Positions 26,830 to 36,472 are shown, counted from the stretch's first letter. The stretch: 64,000 nucleotides of DNA from Plantactinospora endophytica (GCF_016862915.1 NZ_BONW01000039.1:310001-374000); one strand, 5' to 3'. Numbers and translations: made by a program. Notes: generated by a model from the sequence alone, not told the origin.

Positions 26830-29800
26830 TCAGCCCGCCTCGGCCAGGTCCATCGCCCGGTAGATCCGCTGCTCCGAGATCGGGTACGGGGTGCCGAGGG
26901 CCTGGGCGAAGACGTTCACCCGAAGCTCCTCGATCATCCAGCGGATCTGCCGTACGGCGTCGTCGGCGCGACGGGCCGGCGGCAGCGCGTCGACCATCTC
27001 CCGGTACTCGTTCTGCACCTGGGTGATTCGGGCCTGCTGGTCCCGGTCCCGCTGCGGGTTCTGCGGCAGCCGGTCGAGGCGACGCTCGATCGCGGTCAGA
27101 TAGCGCGGCAGGTCGGCCAGCCGGGCGTAGCCGGTCTCGGTGACGAAACCCCGGTGCACCAGGGCGGAGAGCTGGGCGCGGATGTCGGCCAGCGCCGCCA
27201 CCATGGTCAGGTCGTTGGTCCGGGCCAGCCGCTGCTCGACCGCGTAGGCGGTGCCGAGCACCCGGCGTACCCGGTCGACGACCTCGAACGTGGTGTCGAC
27301 CAGTTCCGCCCGGACCCGGTCCCGCAGCGCGGTGAAGCCGTCGGCGTCCCAGGCCGGCCCGCCGGCATCGGCCATCAACTTGTCCACCGCCGCGTCGGCG
27401 GCGTCGTCGAGCAGGTCCTGCACGTTGCGGTGCGGGTTGCGGCTCAACGCCAGCTTCGCCTCGTTGGACAGCCGCCCGGAGACGAACTTCTGCGGCGAGC
27501 CGAGGGTCAGCCGGAGCAGCCGTCGGGTGCCGGCCCACATCTGGCGGCGCTGCTCCGCCTCCGTCTCGAAGACGCGTACCCCGACCGTGTCGCCCTCGTC
27601 CACCACCGCCGGATAGGCGGTGACCAGGTAGCCGGCCCGGTCCTGCTCGATCGACCTCGGCAGCGTGCCGATGCTCCACTCCCGCAGCCCGGACCGTTCG
27701 ACGTCGGGAGCGGCGGCGGCCACCATCCGGCGTACCTGGGTGGTGAGCTGGCGTTGCAGCGCCGGCAGGTCCTTGCCCTCGGCGACGGTCTGCCGCTCCT
27801 CGCCGACCACCCGGTAGGTGGGGCGCAGGTGCGCCGGCAGCTTCGCCAGGTCCCAGGCGTCCCGGGGCACGGTCACCCCGGTCATTCGGCGCAGCTCCCG
27901 GGTCAGCGCGTCCAGCAGCGGCTCCCGGCCCGGCGTGATCGTGGCCAGCACCGCCCGCGCGTAGTCCGGCACCGGGACGAAGTTCCGGCGTACGGCCTTC
28001 GGCAGCGACCGGATCAGCGCCACCACCAGCTCCTCGCGCAGTCCCGGTACCTGCCAGTCGAAGCTCTCCGCGTCGACCTGGTTCAGCATCGGCAGCGGGA
28101 TGTCCACCGTCACGCCGTCCGTCGCCGTCCCCGGCTCGAACCGGTACGTCAACGGCAGCGCCACCCCGTCCGAGTGCCACTCGTCCGGGTAGTCCGCCGC
28201 GTCGACGCCGCCCCGGCCCTCGTTTACCAGCATCTGCCGGTCGAAGGTCAGCAGGTCGGGGGAGTCCCGGCGGGTCTTCTTCCACCACGCGTCGAAGTGC
28301 CGCCCGGAGACCACGTCGGCGGGGATCCGCTGGTCGTAGAAGGCGTAGAGGGTTTCGTCGTCGACCAGGATGTCCCGGCGCCGGGCCCGGTGCTCCAGCT
28401 CCTCGACCTCGTCGAGCAGGGCCCGGTTGTCGGCGAAGAATTTGTGGTGGGTCTGCCAGTCGCCCTCCACCAGCGCGTGCCGGATGAACAGGTCCCGGCT
28501 CAGCACCGGGTCGATCCGGCCGAAGTTGACCTTCCGGCCGCTGACCAGCGGGATGCCGTAGAGGGTGACCTTCTCGAAGGCCATCACGGCGCCCTGCTTC
28601 TTCTCCCAGTGCGGCTCGCTGTAGCTGCGTTTGGCCAGGTGTGGGGCGAGCGCCTCGACCCACTCCGGCTCGATCCGGGCGTTGACCCGGCCCCAGAGCC
28701 GGGACGTCTCGACCAGTTCGGCGGCCATCACCCAGCGCGGCGGCTTGCGGAACAGCGCCGAGCCGGGGAAGAGCCCGAACTTGGCACCCCGGGCGCCCAG
28801 GTATTCGTTCTTCTGCGCCTCCTTCAGCCCGACGTGCGAGAGCAGCCCGGCCAGCAGGGACTGGTGGATCCGGTCGGTGTCGACGTCCTCCGGCGTCGCG
28901 TCGCCGCCCGTGCTGGTCGTAGCCGCTGTCGGCGTACCCGTGCCGGAGCCGTCGGTGGCGGGATCGCCGCCGCGTCGGCCACGGCCCGGACGGCCCTCGG
29001 ACGCCGGGCCGCCGGTGCTGCGGAGCACCTGGCGGAGTTGGGAGTTGATGTCCTGCCACTCCCGGACCCGCAGGTAGTTGAGGTATTCGGCCTTGCACAT
29101 CCGGCGGAACCCGCTGGACGAGAGGGCGCGCTGCTGCTCCTGGAGATAACGCCAGAGGTTGAGCAGGGCGGCGAAGTCCGACTCCTTGTCGGTGAACCGG
29201 GCGTGTGCCTGGTCGGCCTGGGCCTGCCTGTCGGCGGGCCGCTCCCGGGGGTCCTGGATGGAGAGCGCGGCGGCGATCACCGAGACCTCGGTGGCGCAGC
29301 CGTTCCGTTCGCCCTCCAGCACCATCCGGGCCAGTCGGGGGTCGACCGGAAGCTGCGCCAGCCGGCGGCCCAGCGGGGTCAGCCGGTGCCCGGCCTCGTC
29401 GCCGCCCTCCTCCAGCGCGCCCAACTCGCGCAGCAGGTTGACCCCGTCGGCGATGTTGCGCTTGTCCGGCGGGTCGATGAACGGGAACGCGGCGATGTCG
29501 CCCAGCCCGATCGCGGTCATCTGGAGGATGACCGAGGCGAGGTTGGTACGCAGGATCTCCGGGTCGGTGAACTCCGGCCGGCCGAGGAAGTCCGACTCGT
29601 CGTAGAGCCGGATGCAGATCCCGTCCGAGGTACGTCCGCAGCGTCCCTTGCGCTGGTTCGCCGACGCCTGGGAGACCGGCTCGATCGGCAACCGCTGCAC
29701 CTTGAGCCGATGGCTGTAGCGGGAGATCCGGGCCGTGCCGGGGTCCACCACGTACTTGATGCCGGGCACCGTGAGCGAGGTCTCGGCGACGTTGGTGGCC

Positions 29801-30909
29801 AGCACCACCCGGCGGCGGCTCCGGTGCGGCTGGAAGACCCGGTGCTGCTCGGCGGTGGAGAGCCGGGCGAAGAGCGGCAGGATCTCGGTGTCGCGCAGCA
29901 GCGGGCGGTTCTGCACCAGTTTGCCCAGCGCGTCGGCGGTGTCCCGGATCTCCCGTTCGCCGCTGAGGAAGACCAGTACGTCGCCGGGGCCCTCGGCGGC
30001 CAACTCCTGCACCGCGTCGCCGATCGCCTGGATCTGGTCCCGGACGTTGTCCCCGTCGTCGTCCGGGTCCTCGCCGTCGGCCAGCTCGACCAGCGGCCGG
30101 TAGCGGGTCTCGACCGGATAGGTCCGACCGGAGACCTCCAGCACCGGCGCCGGCTCGTCGCCTGCGGCGAAGTGCCGGGCGAACCGCTCCGGGTCGATGG
30201 TCGCCGACGTGATGACCACCTTGAGGTCGGGCCGGCGGGAGAGGAGCTGCCGCAGGTACCCGAGGATGAAGTCGATGTTGAGGCTGCGCTCGTGCGCCTC
30301 GTCGATGATCAACGTGTCGTACTGCCGGAGCATCCGGTCCTGCTGTAGCTCGGCCAGCAGGATGCCGTCCGTCATCAACTTGACAAGCGTGCCGTCGCCG
30401 ACCTGGTCGGTGAAGCGGACCTTGTAGCCCACCACCCCGCCCAGCTCGGTGCCGAGCTCCTCGGCGATCCGGTCCGCCACCGTACGCGCGGCCAGCCGGC
30501 GCGGCTGGGTGTGCCCGATCAGCCCCCGGACGCCCCGACCCAGCTCCAGACAGATCTTGGGCAACTGGGTGGTCTTGCCGGAGCCGGTCTCGCCGGCCAC
30601 GATCACCACCTGGTTGTCCCGGATCGCGGCGAGCAGGTCGTCCTTGCGCTCGCTGACCGGTAACCCGGGCGGATAGGTGATCACCGGCACGCCGGCCCGG
30701 CGCCGGGCCAGCCGCTGTTCCGCGGTGTCGATCTCGGCGGCGACCTCGGCGGTGGCCGCCTGCCGCCGCTCCGGATCACGGATCTTGGCCACGCCGTCCA
30801 CCCGGCGCTGGATCCGGCGCTGGTCACGGAACATCAACTCCGGCAGCCGGCGGCGGAGCGCGGACAGCTCGGCGGCGGGTACGGCAGGGGCGGGCGGTGG
30901 CGTCTGCAT
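26830..30909 (-). CDS. hrpA: ATP-dependent RNA helicase HrpA (DEAH box)
   Basis: This 1359-residue DEAH/RHA helicase has motif I GETGSGKTTQ (about 105-115), motif Ia TQPRRLAA, motif II DEAH in IIDEAHERS, motif III SAT and motif VI QRKGRCGR. HA2 and OB-fold regions and the long HrpA-specific C-terminal domain follow. A low-complexity insert of about 45 residues (GRPGRGRRGGDPATDGSG and onward, near residue 635) interrupts the protein. HrpA acts in RNA remodelling and, in E. coli, rescue of stalled ribosomes. It stands alone on the minus strand and is a chromosomal landmark just outside the biosynthetic cluster. Confidence 0.94.
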   Translation of the reverse strand: MQTPPPAPAVPAAELSALRRRLPELMFRDQRRIQRRVDGVAKIRDPERRQAATAEVAAEIDTAEQRLARRRAGVPVITYPPGLPVSERKDDLLAAIRDNQVVIVAGETGSGKTTQLPKICLELGRGVRGLIGHTQPRRLAARTVADRIAEELGTELGGVVGYKVRFTDQVGDGTLVKLMTDGILLAELQQDRMLRQYDTLIIDEAHERSLNIDFILGYLRQLLSRRPDLKVVITSATIDPERFARHFAAGDEPAPVLEVSGRTYPVETRYRPLVELADGEDPDDDGDNVRDQIQAIGDAVQELAAEGPGDVLVFLSGEREIRDTADALGKLVQNRPLLRDTEILPLFARLSTAEQHRVFQPHRSRRRVVLATNVAETSLTVPGIKYVVDPGTARISRYSHRLKVQRLPIEPVSQASANQRKGRCGRTSDGICIRLYDESDFLGRPEFTDPEILRTNLASVILQMTAIGLGDIAAFPFIDPPDKRNIADGVNLLRELGALEEGGDEAGHRLTPLGRRLAQLPVDPRLARMVLEGERNGCATEVSVIAAALSIQDPRERPADRQAQADQAHARFTDKESDFAALLNLWRYLQEQQRALSSSGFRRMCKAEYLNYLRVREWQDINSQLRQVLRSTGGPASEGRPGRGRRGGDPATDGSGTGTPTAATTSTGGDATPEDVDTDRIHQSLLAGLLSHVGLKEAQKNEYLGARGAKFGLFPGSALFRKPPRWVMAAELVETSRLWGRVNARIEPEWVEALAPHLAKRSYSEPHWEKKQGAVMAFEKVTLYGIPLVSGRKVNFGRIDPVLSRDLFIRHALVEGDWQTHHKFFADNRALLDEVEELEHRARRRDILVDDETLYAFYDQRIPADVVSGRHFDAWWKKTRRDSPDLLTFDRQMLVNEGRGGVDAADYPDEWHSDGVALPLTYRFEPGTATDGVTVDIPLPMLNQVDAESFDWQVPGLREELVVALIRSLPKAVRRNFVPVPDYARAVLATITPGREPLLDALTRELRRMTGVTVPRDAWDLAKLPAHLRPTYRVVGEERQTVAEGKDLPALQRQLTTQVRRMVAAAAPDVERSGLREWSIGTLPRSIEQDRAGYLVTAYPAVVDEGDTVGVRVFETEAEQRRQMWAGTRRLLRLTLGSPQKFVSGRLSNEAKLALSRNPHRNVQDLLDDAADAAVDKLMADAGGPAWDADGFTALRDRVRAELVDTTFEVVDRVRRVLGTAYAVEQRLARTNDLTMVAALADIRAQLSALVHRGFVTETGYARLADLPRYLTAIERRLDRLPQNPQRDRDQQARITQVQNEYREMVDALPPARRADDAVRQIRWMIEELRVNVFAQALGTPYPISEQRIYRAMDLAEAG

Positions 30910-30954
30910 GTCGTCGCCAAGAATAGGCAGGCCCCGGCGGTGACCGCCCGCGAG

Positions 30955-31560
30955 TTACCGACCTTCCGGCATGGGCTGCCCCGGTTGCCGTCGCGCCGGC
31001 GGTGGACGGTCGCTGCCCCAGCCCGACGGCAGCCGGTACGACCACCCCGGTTGCCACTCGAACGGCGCCGCCACCAGGTCGGCCAGCGGTACCCCGTGCA
31101 GCAGGTGGTCCAGCGCCCACCGGTTCGCCGAGTGCGCCACCACCAGCACCCGGGACCCGTCCCAGGCGGCGGAAAGGTCCCGGAGGAAGTTCCTGGTCTG
31201 CGCCACCACCTGCCGATAGCTCTGCCCGCCCGGAAATGGCTCGTCCAGGTGCCGGACCCGCAGCGGGGCCAGCTCGGCCACGGGGTGGCCGGTCAGCTCG
31301 CCGTAGTCGCACTCGCGCAGCCGGCTGTCCTGGTGGACCGGCAACATCCGGACCGGAAACGCGATCTCCACGGTCTCCACCGCGCGGCTCAGGTCGGAGC
31401 AGAAGACGACGTGCAGCCCGTCGTCGCGGCGCCGCTGGCCCAGCTCGTGGGCACCCCGCCGGCCGTACTCGGAAAGGTGGCCGGGTTGCCAGCCGGTGGC
31501 CAGTCCGGCCTCGTTGTCGGTGGTCATCGCGTGCGTCTCGTAGACGATGTCGACCGCCAT
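30955..31560 (-). CDS. Histidine-phosphatase-family protein
   Basis: The 201-residue protein has the phosphoglycerate-mutase-like fold: VYETHAMTTDNEAGLATGW at the N-terminus, VVFCSDLSRAVETVEIAF with the conserved Ser-Arg, LRECDYGELTG with the acid, and VLVVAHSANRWALDHLL with the second His. The usual RHG is THA here, so the catalytic His is kept but the Arg before it is Thr. This variant is common in a group of actinomycete homologues as far as I recall. The substrate is unknown. It marks the left border of the biosynthetic cluster. Confidence 0.82.
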   Translation of the reverse strand: MAVDIVYETHAMTTDNEAGLATGWQPGHLSEYGRRGAHELGQRRRDDGLHVVFCSDLSRAVETVEIAFPVRMLPVHQDSRLRECDYGELTGHPVAELAPLRVRHLDEPFPGGQSYRQVVAQTRNFLRDLSAAWDGSRVLVVAHSANRWALDHLLHGVPLADLVAAPFEWQPGWSYRLPSGWGSDRPPPARRQPGQPMPEGR

Positions 31561-31626
31561 GCCTCCACCATGCCATCCGGGCCGGTCGGTGATCGCGCTA
31601 CTGCCCGAAACCGGCGCCCGGGGCGG

Positions 31627-31674
31627 ATATGGCGGACCGCCCGTCGCCATATAGGAGAAATATAGTCGCGGCTC
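31627..31674 (+). promoter_or_regulatory. 11-bp-phased repeat element in front of unit 1 of the cluster
   Basis: Half-sites ATATGG (31627), ATATAG (31649) and ATATAG (31660) are spaced 22 and 11 bp, so they lie on one face of the helix. The last 26 bases align with elements at 48506 and 59337 over the pattern ATATRG-N6-TATRG-N-CG-N2-G-N-TC. It lies about 145 bases before the first ACP gene. Phased short direct repeats are how SARP-type activators are recognised; no such regulator is in the window. Confidence 0.6.
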
Positions 31675-31816
31675 ACAGACTCGGGACAGTACCGCGATCC
31701 GATGGTGCCGCCAGACGGCCGAGCCGGCAAACGGTATCGGGTGATGAGGCGCACGGCGCCGCCAGTACGCGGCAGCCATCGAGACATTAACTCTTCCGAT
31801 CCGTCCTGGAGGCGAC

Positions 31817-32083
31817 ATGACCAGCACGACCCCGACCACCAGCACCGACATCGACCGCGAGCAGGTCAAGGAGATCGTCTGCGAGATTCTGGAAATCGAC
31901 GCCGACGAGGTCACCGAGACCAGTCTCTTCAAAGAGGACCACGGTGCGGACTCGCTGCTGGCGATCGAAATTCTCGCCGCGCTGGAGCGCAATCTGCACG
32001 TCACCATCGACCAGGCGGAACTGAGCCGAATGGTGAATCTCCAGGGCGTTTACGCCGTCGTCGGCGAGGCGTCGAACGCCTGA
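31817..32083 (+). CDS. Acyl carrier protein 1
   Basis: This 88-residue discrete ACP has the 4'-phosphopantetheine attachment motif GADSLLAIE (Ser46), preceded by a Thr-rich tail and a normal four-helix pattern. GGAGG is placed 5 bases before the ATG. It is the first gene of unit 1 and directly precedes the ketosynthases, so it is the likely carrier for chain elongation. It differs clearly from the two other ACPs of the cluster (45783 and 54093). Helix II reads LLAIEILAALE, typical of type II fatty acid/polyketide ACPs. Confidence 0.92.
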   Translation: MTSTTPTTSTDIDREQVKEIVCEILEIDADEVTETSLFKEDHGADSLLAIEILAALERNLHVTIDQAELSRMVNLQGVYAVVGEASNA

Positions 32084-32143
32084 GCGCGCTTCGCGCGGAC
32101 AGGCGAGTCGGGTCGGAGGACTACAGGTGAGTGAGGCGAGAAG

Positions 32144-33391
32144 ATGAGCGTTCTGCCAGGCGATGCTCGATCGCCCCGCCGGGTGGTCGTCACCGGGCTC
32201 GGCGTGGTGACCAGCATCGGGATCGGGGTCGAGGAGTTCCTCGCCGGGCTGCGGGCGGGTCGGAGCGGGGTCAAGCCGATCACCGCGTTCGACACCACCG
32301 GGTTCGCGCACGCCAACGGGTGCGAGATCACCGACTTCGACCCGGCCCGCTGGCTGCACCACGTCGACCCGGCGCAGCTCGGCCGGGCGAGCCAGCTCTC
32401 GGCCGCCGCCGCCGGCATGGCGGTCGCGGACGCGGGCATGTCCGTCGAGGCGCTGCGGTCCCGCCGCGCGCTGGTGTCGGTGGGGACCACCGACGGCGAG
32501 TCGCACGACCTCGACCAACTGGTCGGGGTGCAGGTCGACCGGGGTGCCGAGCACTTCGACCCGGTCGTCGCCCGCCGGGTCCCCGCCGGCCGCCTCTCGT
32601 CGAGCATCGTCGCCGAACTCGGGCTGACCGACGTCGAGGCGGTGACGATCCCGACCGCCTGCGCGGCCGGCAACTACGCCGTCGGGTACGGCTTCGACGC
32701 GATCCGCTCCGGGGACGTGGAGGTGGCCCTCTGCGGCGGCGCCGACGCGCTGTGCCGGAAGACCTTCACCGGCTTCTACCGGCTCGGCACCATCGCCCCG
32801 GAGGCGTGCCAGCCGTTCGACCGCAACCGCAAGGGCATCCTCACCGGTGAGGGCGCCGGCATCCTGCTGATGGAGAGCCTGGACTCGGCGCGGGCCCGGG
32901 GCGCGCGGATCTACGCGGAGGTGCTCGGCTACGGGCTCAACTGCGACGCGTACCACCCGGTCGCGCCGGACCAGAACAGCATCGCCCGCTGCATCGAGCT
33001 GGCCCACCGCAACGCCGGGGTGAAGCCGGGCGACATCGACTTCATCTCCGCGCACGGCACCGGTACCAAGGCGAACGACGTGACCGAGGCCGGCGCGATC
33101 CGGCAGGTCTTCGGACAGTGTCCGCCGCGAACGGTCTCGATCAAGGGGATGATCGGGCACACCATGGGCGCGGCCAGCGCGCTCGCCTCGGCGGCCTGTG
33201 CGCTCGCCATCACCCACCGGTTCATCCCGCCGACGATCAACCACGTCGAGACCGACCCCGAGTGCGGGCTCGACTGCGTGCCGAACGAGGCGCAGGAAGC
33301 CGACCTGCGGGTGGTGCAGAACAACGCGCTCGCCTTCGGCGGCAACAACGCGGTGCTGATCCTCGGCAGGTACGACGAGGTGGCGCCGTGA
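32144..33391 (+). CDS. Beta-ketoacyl-ACP synthase 1 (KS, intact active site)
   Basis: This 415-residue FabF/type II PKS-like ketosynthase has a complete triad: nucleophile in PTACAAGNYAVG (Cys173), HGTGTKAND and GHTMGAASA, with the supporting Lys in SIKGMIGH. It should catalyse decarboxylative Claisen condensation on an ACP-bound chain. RBS GAGGCGAG precedes ATG 32144. Its stop overlaps the next GTG by 4 bases, coupling it to KS2. NCDAYHP after the gatekeeper region is shared with KS2, suggesting they arose by duplication. Whether it initiates or elongates cannot be told from sequence alone. Confidence 0.93.
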   Translation: MSVLPGDARSPRRVVVTGLGVVTSIGIGVEEFLAGLRAGRSGVKPITAFDTTGFAHANGCEITDFDPARWLHHVDPAQLGRASQLSAAAAGMAVADAGMSVEALRSRRALVSVGTTDGESHDLDQLVGVQVDRGAEHFDPVVARRVPAGRLSSSIVAELGLTDVEAVTIPTACAAGNYAVGYGFDAIRSGDVEVALCGGADALCRKTFTGFYRLGTIAPEACQPFDRNRKGILTGEGAGILLMESLDSARARGARIYAEVLGYGLNCDAYHPVAPDQNSIARCIELAHRNAGVKPGDIDFISAHGTGTKANDVTEAGAIRQVFGQCPPRTVSIKGMIGHTMGAASALASAACALAITHRFIPPTINHVETDPECGLDCVPNEAQEADLRVVQNNALAFGGNNAVLILGRYDEVAP

Positions 33392-34530
33392 CCGCGCTGG
33401 TGGTGGGAATGGGTGCGGTGGCCAGCATCGGCGGCAGCACCGTCGAGTTCTTCGACTCGCTCTGCGCCGGCTACAGCGGACTGGCCGAACTGCGCGGCTT
33501 CGACCGCAGCCGCTATCGGGCGCAGCACGCGTACGAGATCGACGACCGGCCGGGGCCGGGCCGCGACGAGACCCTGCGGGCCAGCCGGTGGCTGGAGCAG
33601 GCGGTCGGGGCGGCACTGCGGGACGCCGGCCTGGACGACGACCTCGCCGACACGCCGGTACTGGTCGGCACGACCCTGCGCGAGCTGCGCTCGGTCGAGC
33701 TGAGCTGGCGCGACGGCGTACCGTTCGACGTGCGCGACCTGCACTTCGGCACCGCGCTGGCGAACCGGTTCGGGGCCACCGACACGCACACCGTGGCCAA
33801 CGCCTGCTCGGCCTCGCTCTACACCCTCGGGCTCGGCATGGACCTGCTCGACGTCGGCGCCGCCGACACCGTGGTGGTCGCCGGGGTGGACACCATCACC
33901 GAGAGCACCTACGGGCTGCTCGACCGCTGCTACCCGGAGGCGCCCGAGCAGGTCCGGCCGTTCGACCGGGACCGCCGGGGCATGCTCCAGGGCGAGGGCG
34001 CGGTCGCGGTGGTGCTGCGCCGGGAGGCGGACGGGCCCGGAGCCGGGCACCGGCACGCCCGGGTACGCGGCGTGGCGATGAACTGCGACGCCTACCACCC
34101 GTCGGCGCCGGACGCCAAGAGCATCGCGCTGGTCACCCGGGAGGCGCACCGCCGGGCCGGGATCGAGCCGGCCGACGTCGACCTGTTGATGCTGCACGGC
34201 ACCGGGACGGCGCTGAACGACGAGGCGGAGGCGCAGGCCGTCCGGGAGGTCTTCTCCGGGGTCACGCCGTCGCCGTGGATGACCGCGATCAAGTCGATGA
34301 CCGGGCACACCGCCGGCGCCTCCGGGCTGCACAGCCTGGTGGTGGCGGTGGAGACGCTGCGGTCCGGGGTGGTGCCGCCGATCCTCGGCCTGGACAACCC
34401 GATCGACGAGGTCGAGGGCTTCCGACTGGTACGCGAGCACGCCGAGCTGGCCTCCCTGCGGGTCGCCCAGGTGGACTCGTTCGGCTTCGGCGGGCTGAAC
34501 GCCGTCGCGATCGTGGAGAAGGTGTCCTGA
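33388..34530 (+). CDS. Beta-ketoacyl-ACP synthase 2 (KS, intact active site)
   Basis: This 380-residue ketosynthase starts at GTG 33388, overlapping the KS1 stop. The triad is present: VANACSASLYTLG (Cys140), HGTGTALND and GHTAGASG, with Lys in AIKSMTGH. The N-terminal part is shorter than in KS1 (about 33 fewer residues before the Cys). It is followed with a 1-base stop/start overlap by a ketosynthase-fold protein lacking the Cys. KS2 and that protein are therefore natural candidates for a KS/chain-length-factor-like heterodimer; this pairing is inference from position. Confidence 0.92.
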   Translation: MTALVVGMGAVASIGGSTVEFFDSLCAGYSGLAELRGFDRSRYRAQHAYEIDDRPGPGRDETLRASRWLEQAVGAALRDAGLDDDLADTPVLVGTTLRELRSVELSWRDGVPFDVRDLHFGTALANRFGATDTHTVANACSASLYTLGLGMDLLDVGAADTVVVAGVDTITESTYGLLDRCYPEAPEQVRPFDRDRRGMLQGEGAVAVVLRREADGPGAGHRHARVRGVAMNCDAYHPSAPDAKSIALVTREAHRRAGIEPADVDLLMLHGTGTALNDEAEAQAVREVFSGVTPSPWMTAIKSMTGHTAGASGLHSLVVAVETLRSGVVPPILGLDNPIDEVEGFRLVREHAELASLRVAQVDSFGFGGLNAVAIVEKVS

Positions 34531-35522
34531 TGGCTGCGGTGGACGTGGTGGTCAGCGGGGTGGGTGTGGCGGTCTCCGGGATCGCCGGCCCCGACGACCT
34601 GCTCCGGCGTACCCCGGCCGGTGCCCAGGGGGACGACCCGGCCCGCCGGCTCACCGGCAAGGGACTGCGCTACAAGGACCGGGCCACCCGGCTCGCGCTC
34701 TGCGCCGGGCGGGACGCGCTGGCCGACGCCGGGCTGCTCAACGACCCCGGGCTGACCGTGCCGAGCGAGACCGTCGGCGTGGTGGTCAGCTCGAACTACG
34801 GCAACGTCGACACCATCTGCGACACCGTGTCGACGATCGCCGCCGAGACGTACGTCGGGTTGAGCCCGATGGCCCTGCCGGCCACCGCCAGCAACGTGAT
34901 CGCGTCCTGGCTGGCGATCTGGTTCCGGCTGCGCGGCGCCAACCTGACCATGTGCAACGGGCCGACCTCCGGCCTCGACGCGGTCAACTGGGGGCGGCTG
35001 CTGGTGCTGGCCGGCCGGGTGGACCGGGTGCTGGTGGTCGGGGTCGAGCCGGCGAACGCGCCGGTCCGGCACCTGGTCAGCGGCGGTCGGAGCAACGGCG
35101 ACGACGACCTGCGGCTCTTCGACGGTGCCGCCGCACTGCTGTTGGAGTCGGCGGCGGCAGCCCGGGACCGGGGCGTCGAGGCGCTCGCCGAACTCGGCCC
35201 GTACGCCCGCAAGGCGGACCAGCCGGCGGCGGTGGCCTCGATCCGGCGTACCGACCCGCGTCCGGTGGACATGTGGTTCGGCGCGGGCGCGGGCGGGCCG
35301 GCCGGGATGACCGAGCAGACCAGTTACGACCTGACCGCGTACCACGGGCACTGCTCCGGGGCGCTCGGCGTGCTCCAGTGTGTCGCCGGCACCGCCTGGT
35401 TGAGTGGGCACGACCGGGGTGCCGTGCTGGCCAGCGCCGACGGCGACGGCTCGGACGCGGCGGCGGCGCTGCTGCTCACCGCCGGTACCCGGCCCGGACC
35501 GGCTGCCGGAGACCGGCGATGA
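34530..35522 (+). CDS. Ketosynthase-like protein with degenerate active site (A)
   Basis: The 330-residue protein keeps the thiolase fold and part of the KS sequence. Where a KS has TACASG it reads CNGPTSGLDAV, placing Thr146 at the nucleophile position. The HGTGT motif is missing, although a GHCSGALG segment aligns with the third motif. It is about 60-80 residues shorter than a normal KS. It should therefore be unable to condense by itself and more likely serves as a chain-length-factor-like partner. TGATG overlap with KS2 upstream and ATGA overlap with the hydrolase downstream tie it to the same transcript. Confidence 0.85.
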   Translation: MAAVDVVVSGVGVAVSGIAGPDDLLRRTPAGAQGDDPARRLTGKGLRYKDRATRLALCAGRDALADAGLLNDPGLTVPSETVGVVVSSNYGNVDTICDTVSTIAAETYVGLSPMALPATASNVIASWLAIWFRLRGANLTMCNGPTSGLDAVNWGRLLVLAGRVDRVLVVGVEPANAPVRHLVSGGRSNGDDDLRLFDGAAALLLESAAAARDRGVEALAELGPYARKADQPAAVASIRRTDPRPVDMWFGAGAGGPAGMTEQTSYDLTAYHGHCSGALGVLQCVAGTAWLSGHDRGAVLASADGDGSDAAAALLLTAGTRPGPAAGDRR

Positions 35523-36472
35523 GCACCTCCGCGCCGCCGAGGACGGGCCGGCCCTCGGTGCGGCGTTCCGGGGTACCGGTGCGGTGCCGGCGACCCGGGG
35601 TCGGGGCGCGGCCGGTGCGTACCCTGCTGCTGCACGGGCTGGGCAGCAGCCGGGCGATCTGGGACCGGTTCGAGTCGTGGGCGCCGGAGTGGCTGGAGCT
35701 GTGGGACGCCGAGCTGCCCTGGACGAGCGTCGGCGACGGCGGCTGGAGCCACCAGCCCGACGCCACCGGCTGGGCGGCACAGGCGTTGGCCGGTGTCGAC
35801 GGCGGGGCCGACCTGGTGGTGGCGCACTCGTTCGCCGCGAACACCCTGCTGGAACTGCTCGGCCGGGCCGGCGCGCCGGGCGCGGCGGAGTGGACCGGCA
35901 CGGCGGGCGAGCCCGAGGCGGTGCGGCCGGCGATGGTGATGGCCCCGGCGGCTCCGGCCCGGCTGCCGGTACCGCTGCCCCGGGCGGTGGTGCTGGTCTC
36001 GCCGTTCTACCGGCCGGCCGTCGCCGACTTCGACTGGGCGGCGATCGACTTCTACCTCAACGACTTCCACCGGATCCTCGAAGAGGGCATCCGGGTCAGC
36101 GCCCCGGCCGGACTGCCCGCCGAGGTACGCGCCGCGATGGGCGAGCGGGTACGCGAGCGGATCGGCCCGTACGGCTGGATGCGCTTCTTCGACGCCTACC
36201 TGCGTACCCCGTTCCTGCCCGTCGCCGACCTGGCGCTGCCGCTGCTGGTGATCTCCGGCGACGGCGACTTCGCCGCCCGGCCCGGTGACGGACGGGCGCT
36301 CGCCGACGCGGCGCCGAACGGCCGGTACGCGCTGCTCGCCGACTGCGGCCACTTCGCGATGGCCGAACACCCCGACCGGTTCGCCGCCCTGGTGGCGGAC
36401 TTCGCCCACCCGCTGTCGCCCCCCGACGCAATCCCGGACCCGATCCTCGACACACACCTGGAGCGCACGTGA
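35519..36472 (+). CDS. Alpha/beta hydrolase (candidate thioesterase or acyl hydrolase)
   Basis: This 317-residue protein has an oxyanion region LLLHGLGSSRAIWDRF and a nucleophile elbow reading VVAHSFAAN (Ser104; the usual G-x-S-x-G is relaxed). An acid follows in VISGDGDFAARPGD and a His in DCGHFAMAEHPDRF. The first 35 residues are Arg/Pro-rich. The catalytic Ser-Asp-His set appears complete. In a fatty acyl/polyketide operon it could edit or release acyl chains, but similar folds also do other hydrolysis. The ATG at 35519 overlaps the preceding stop. Confidence 0.82.
   Translation: MSTSAPPRTGRPSVRRSGVPVRCRRPGVGARPVRTLLLHGLGSSRAIWDRFESWAPEWLELWDAELPWTSVGDGGWSHQPDATGWAAQALAGVDGGADLVVAHSFAANTLLELLGRAGAPGAAEWTGTAGEPEAVRPAMVMAPAAPARLPVPLPRAVVLVSPFYRPAVADFDWAAIDFYLNDFHRILEEGIRVSAPAGLPAEVRAAMGERVRERIGPYGWMRFFDAYLRTPFLPVADLALPLLVISGDGDFAARPGDGRALADAAPNGRYALLADCGHFAMAEHPDRFAALVADFAHPLSPPDAIPDPILDTHLERT

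Noticed and set aside
26788-30348. 1186-codon open frame on the plus strand
   Set aside because: It is the antisense shadow of hrpA; its composition (Val/Arg/Gly/Pro-rich, no motif) is that of high-GC antisense readings, while the minus strand carries all DEAH helicase motifs.
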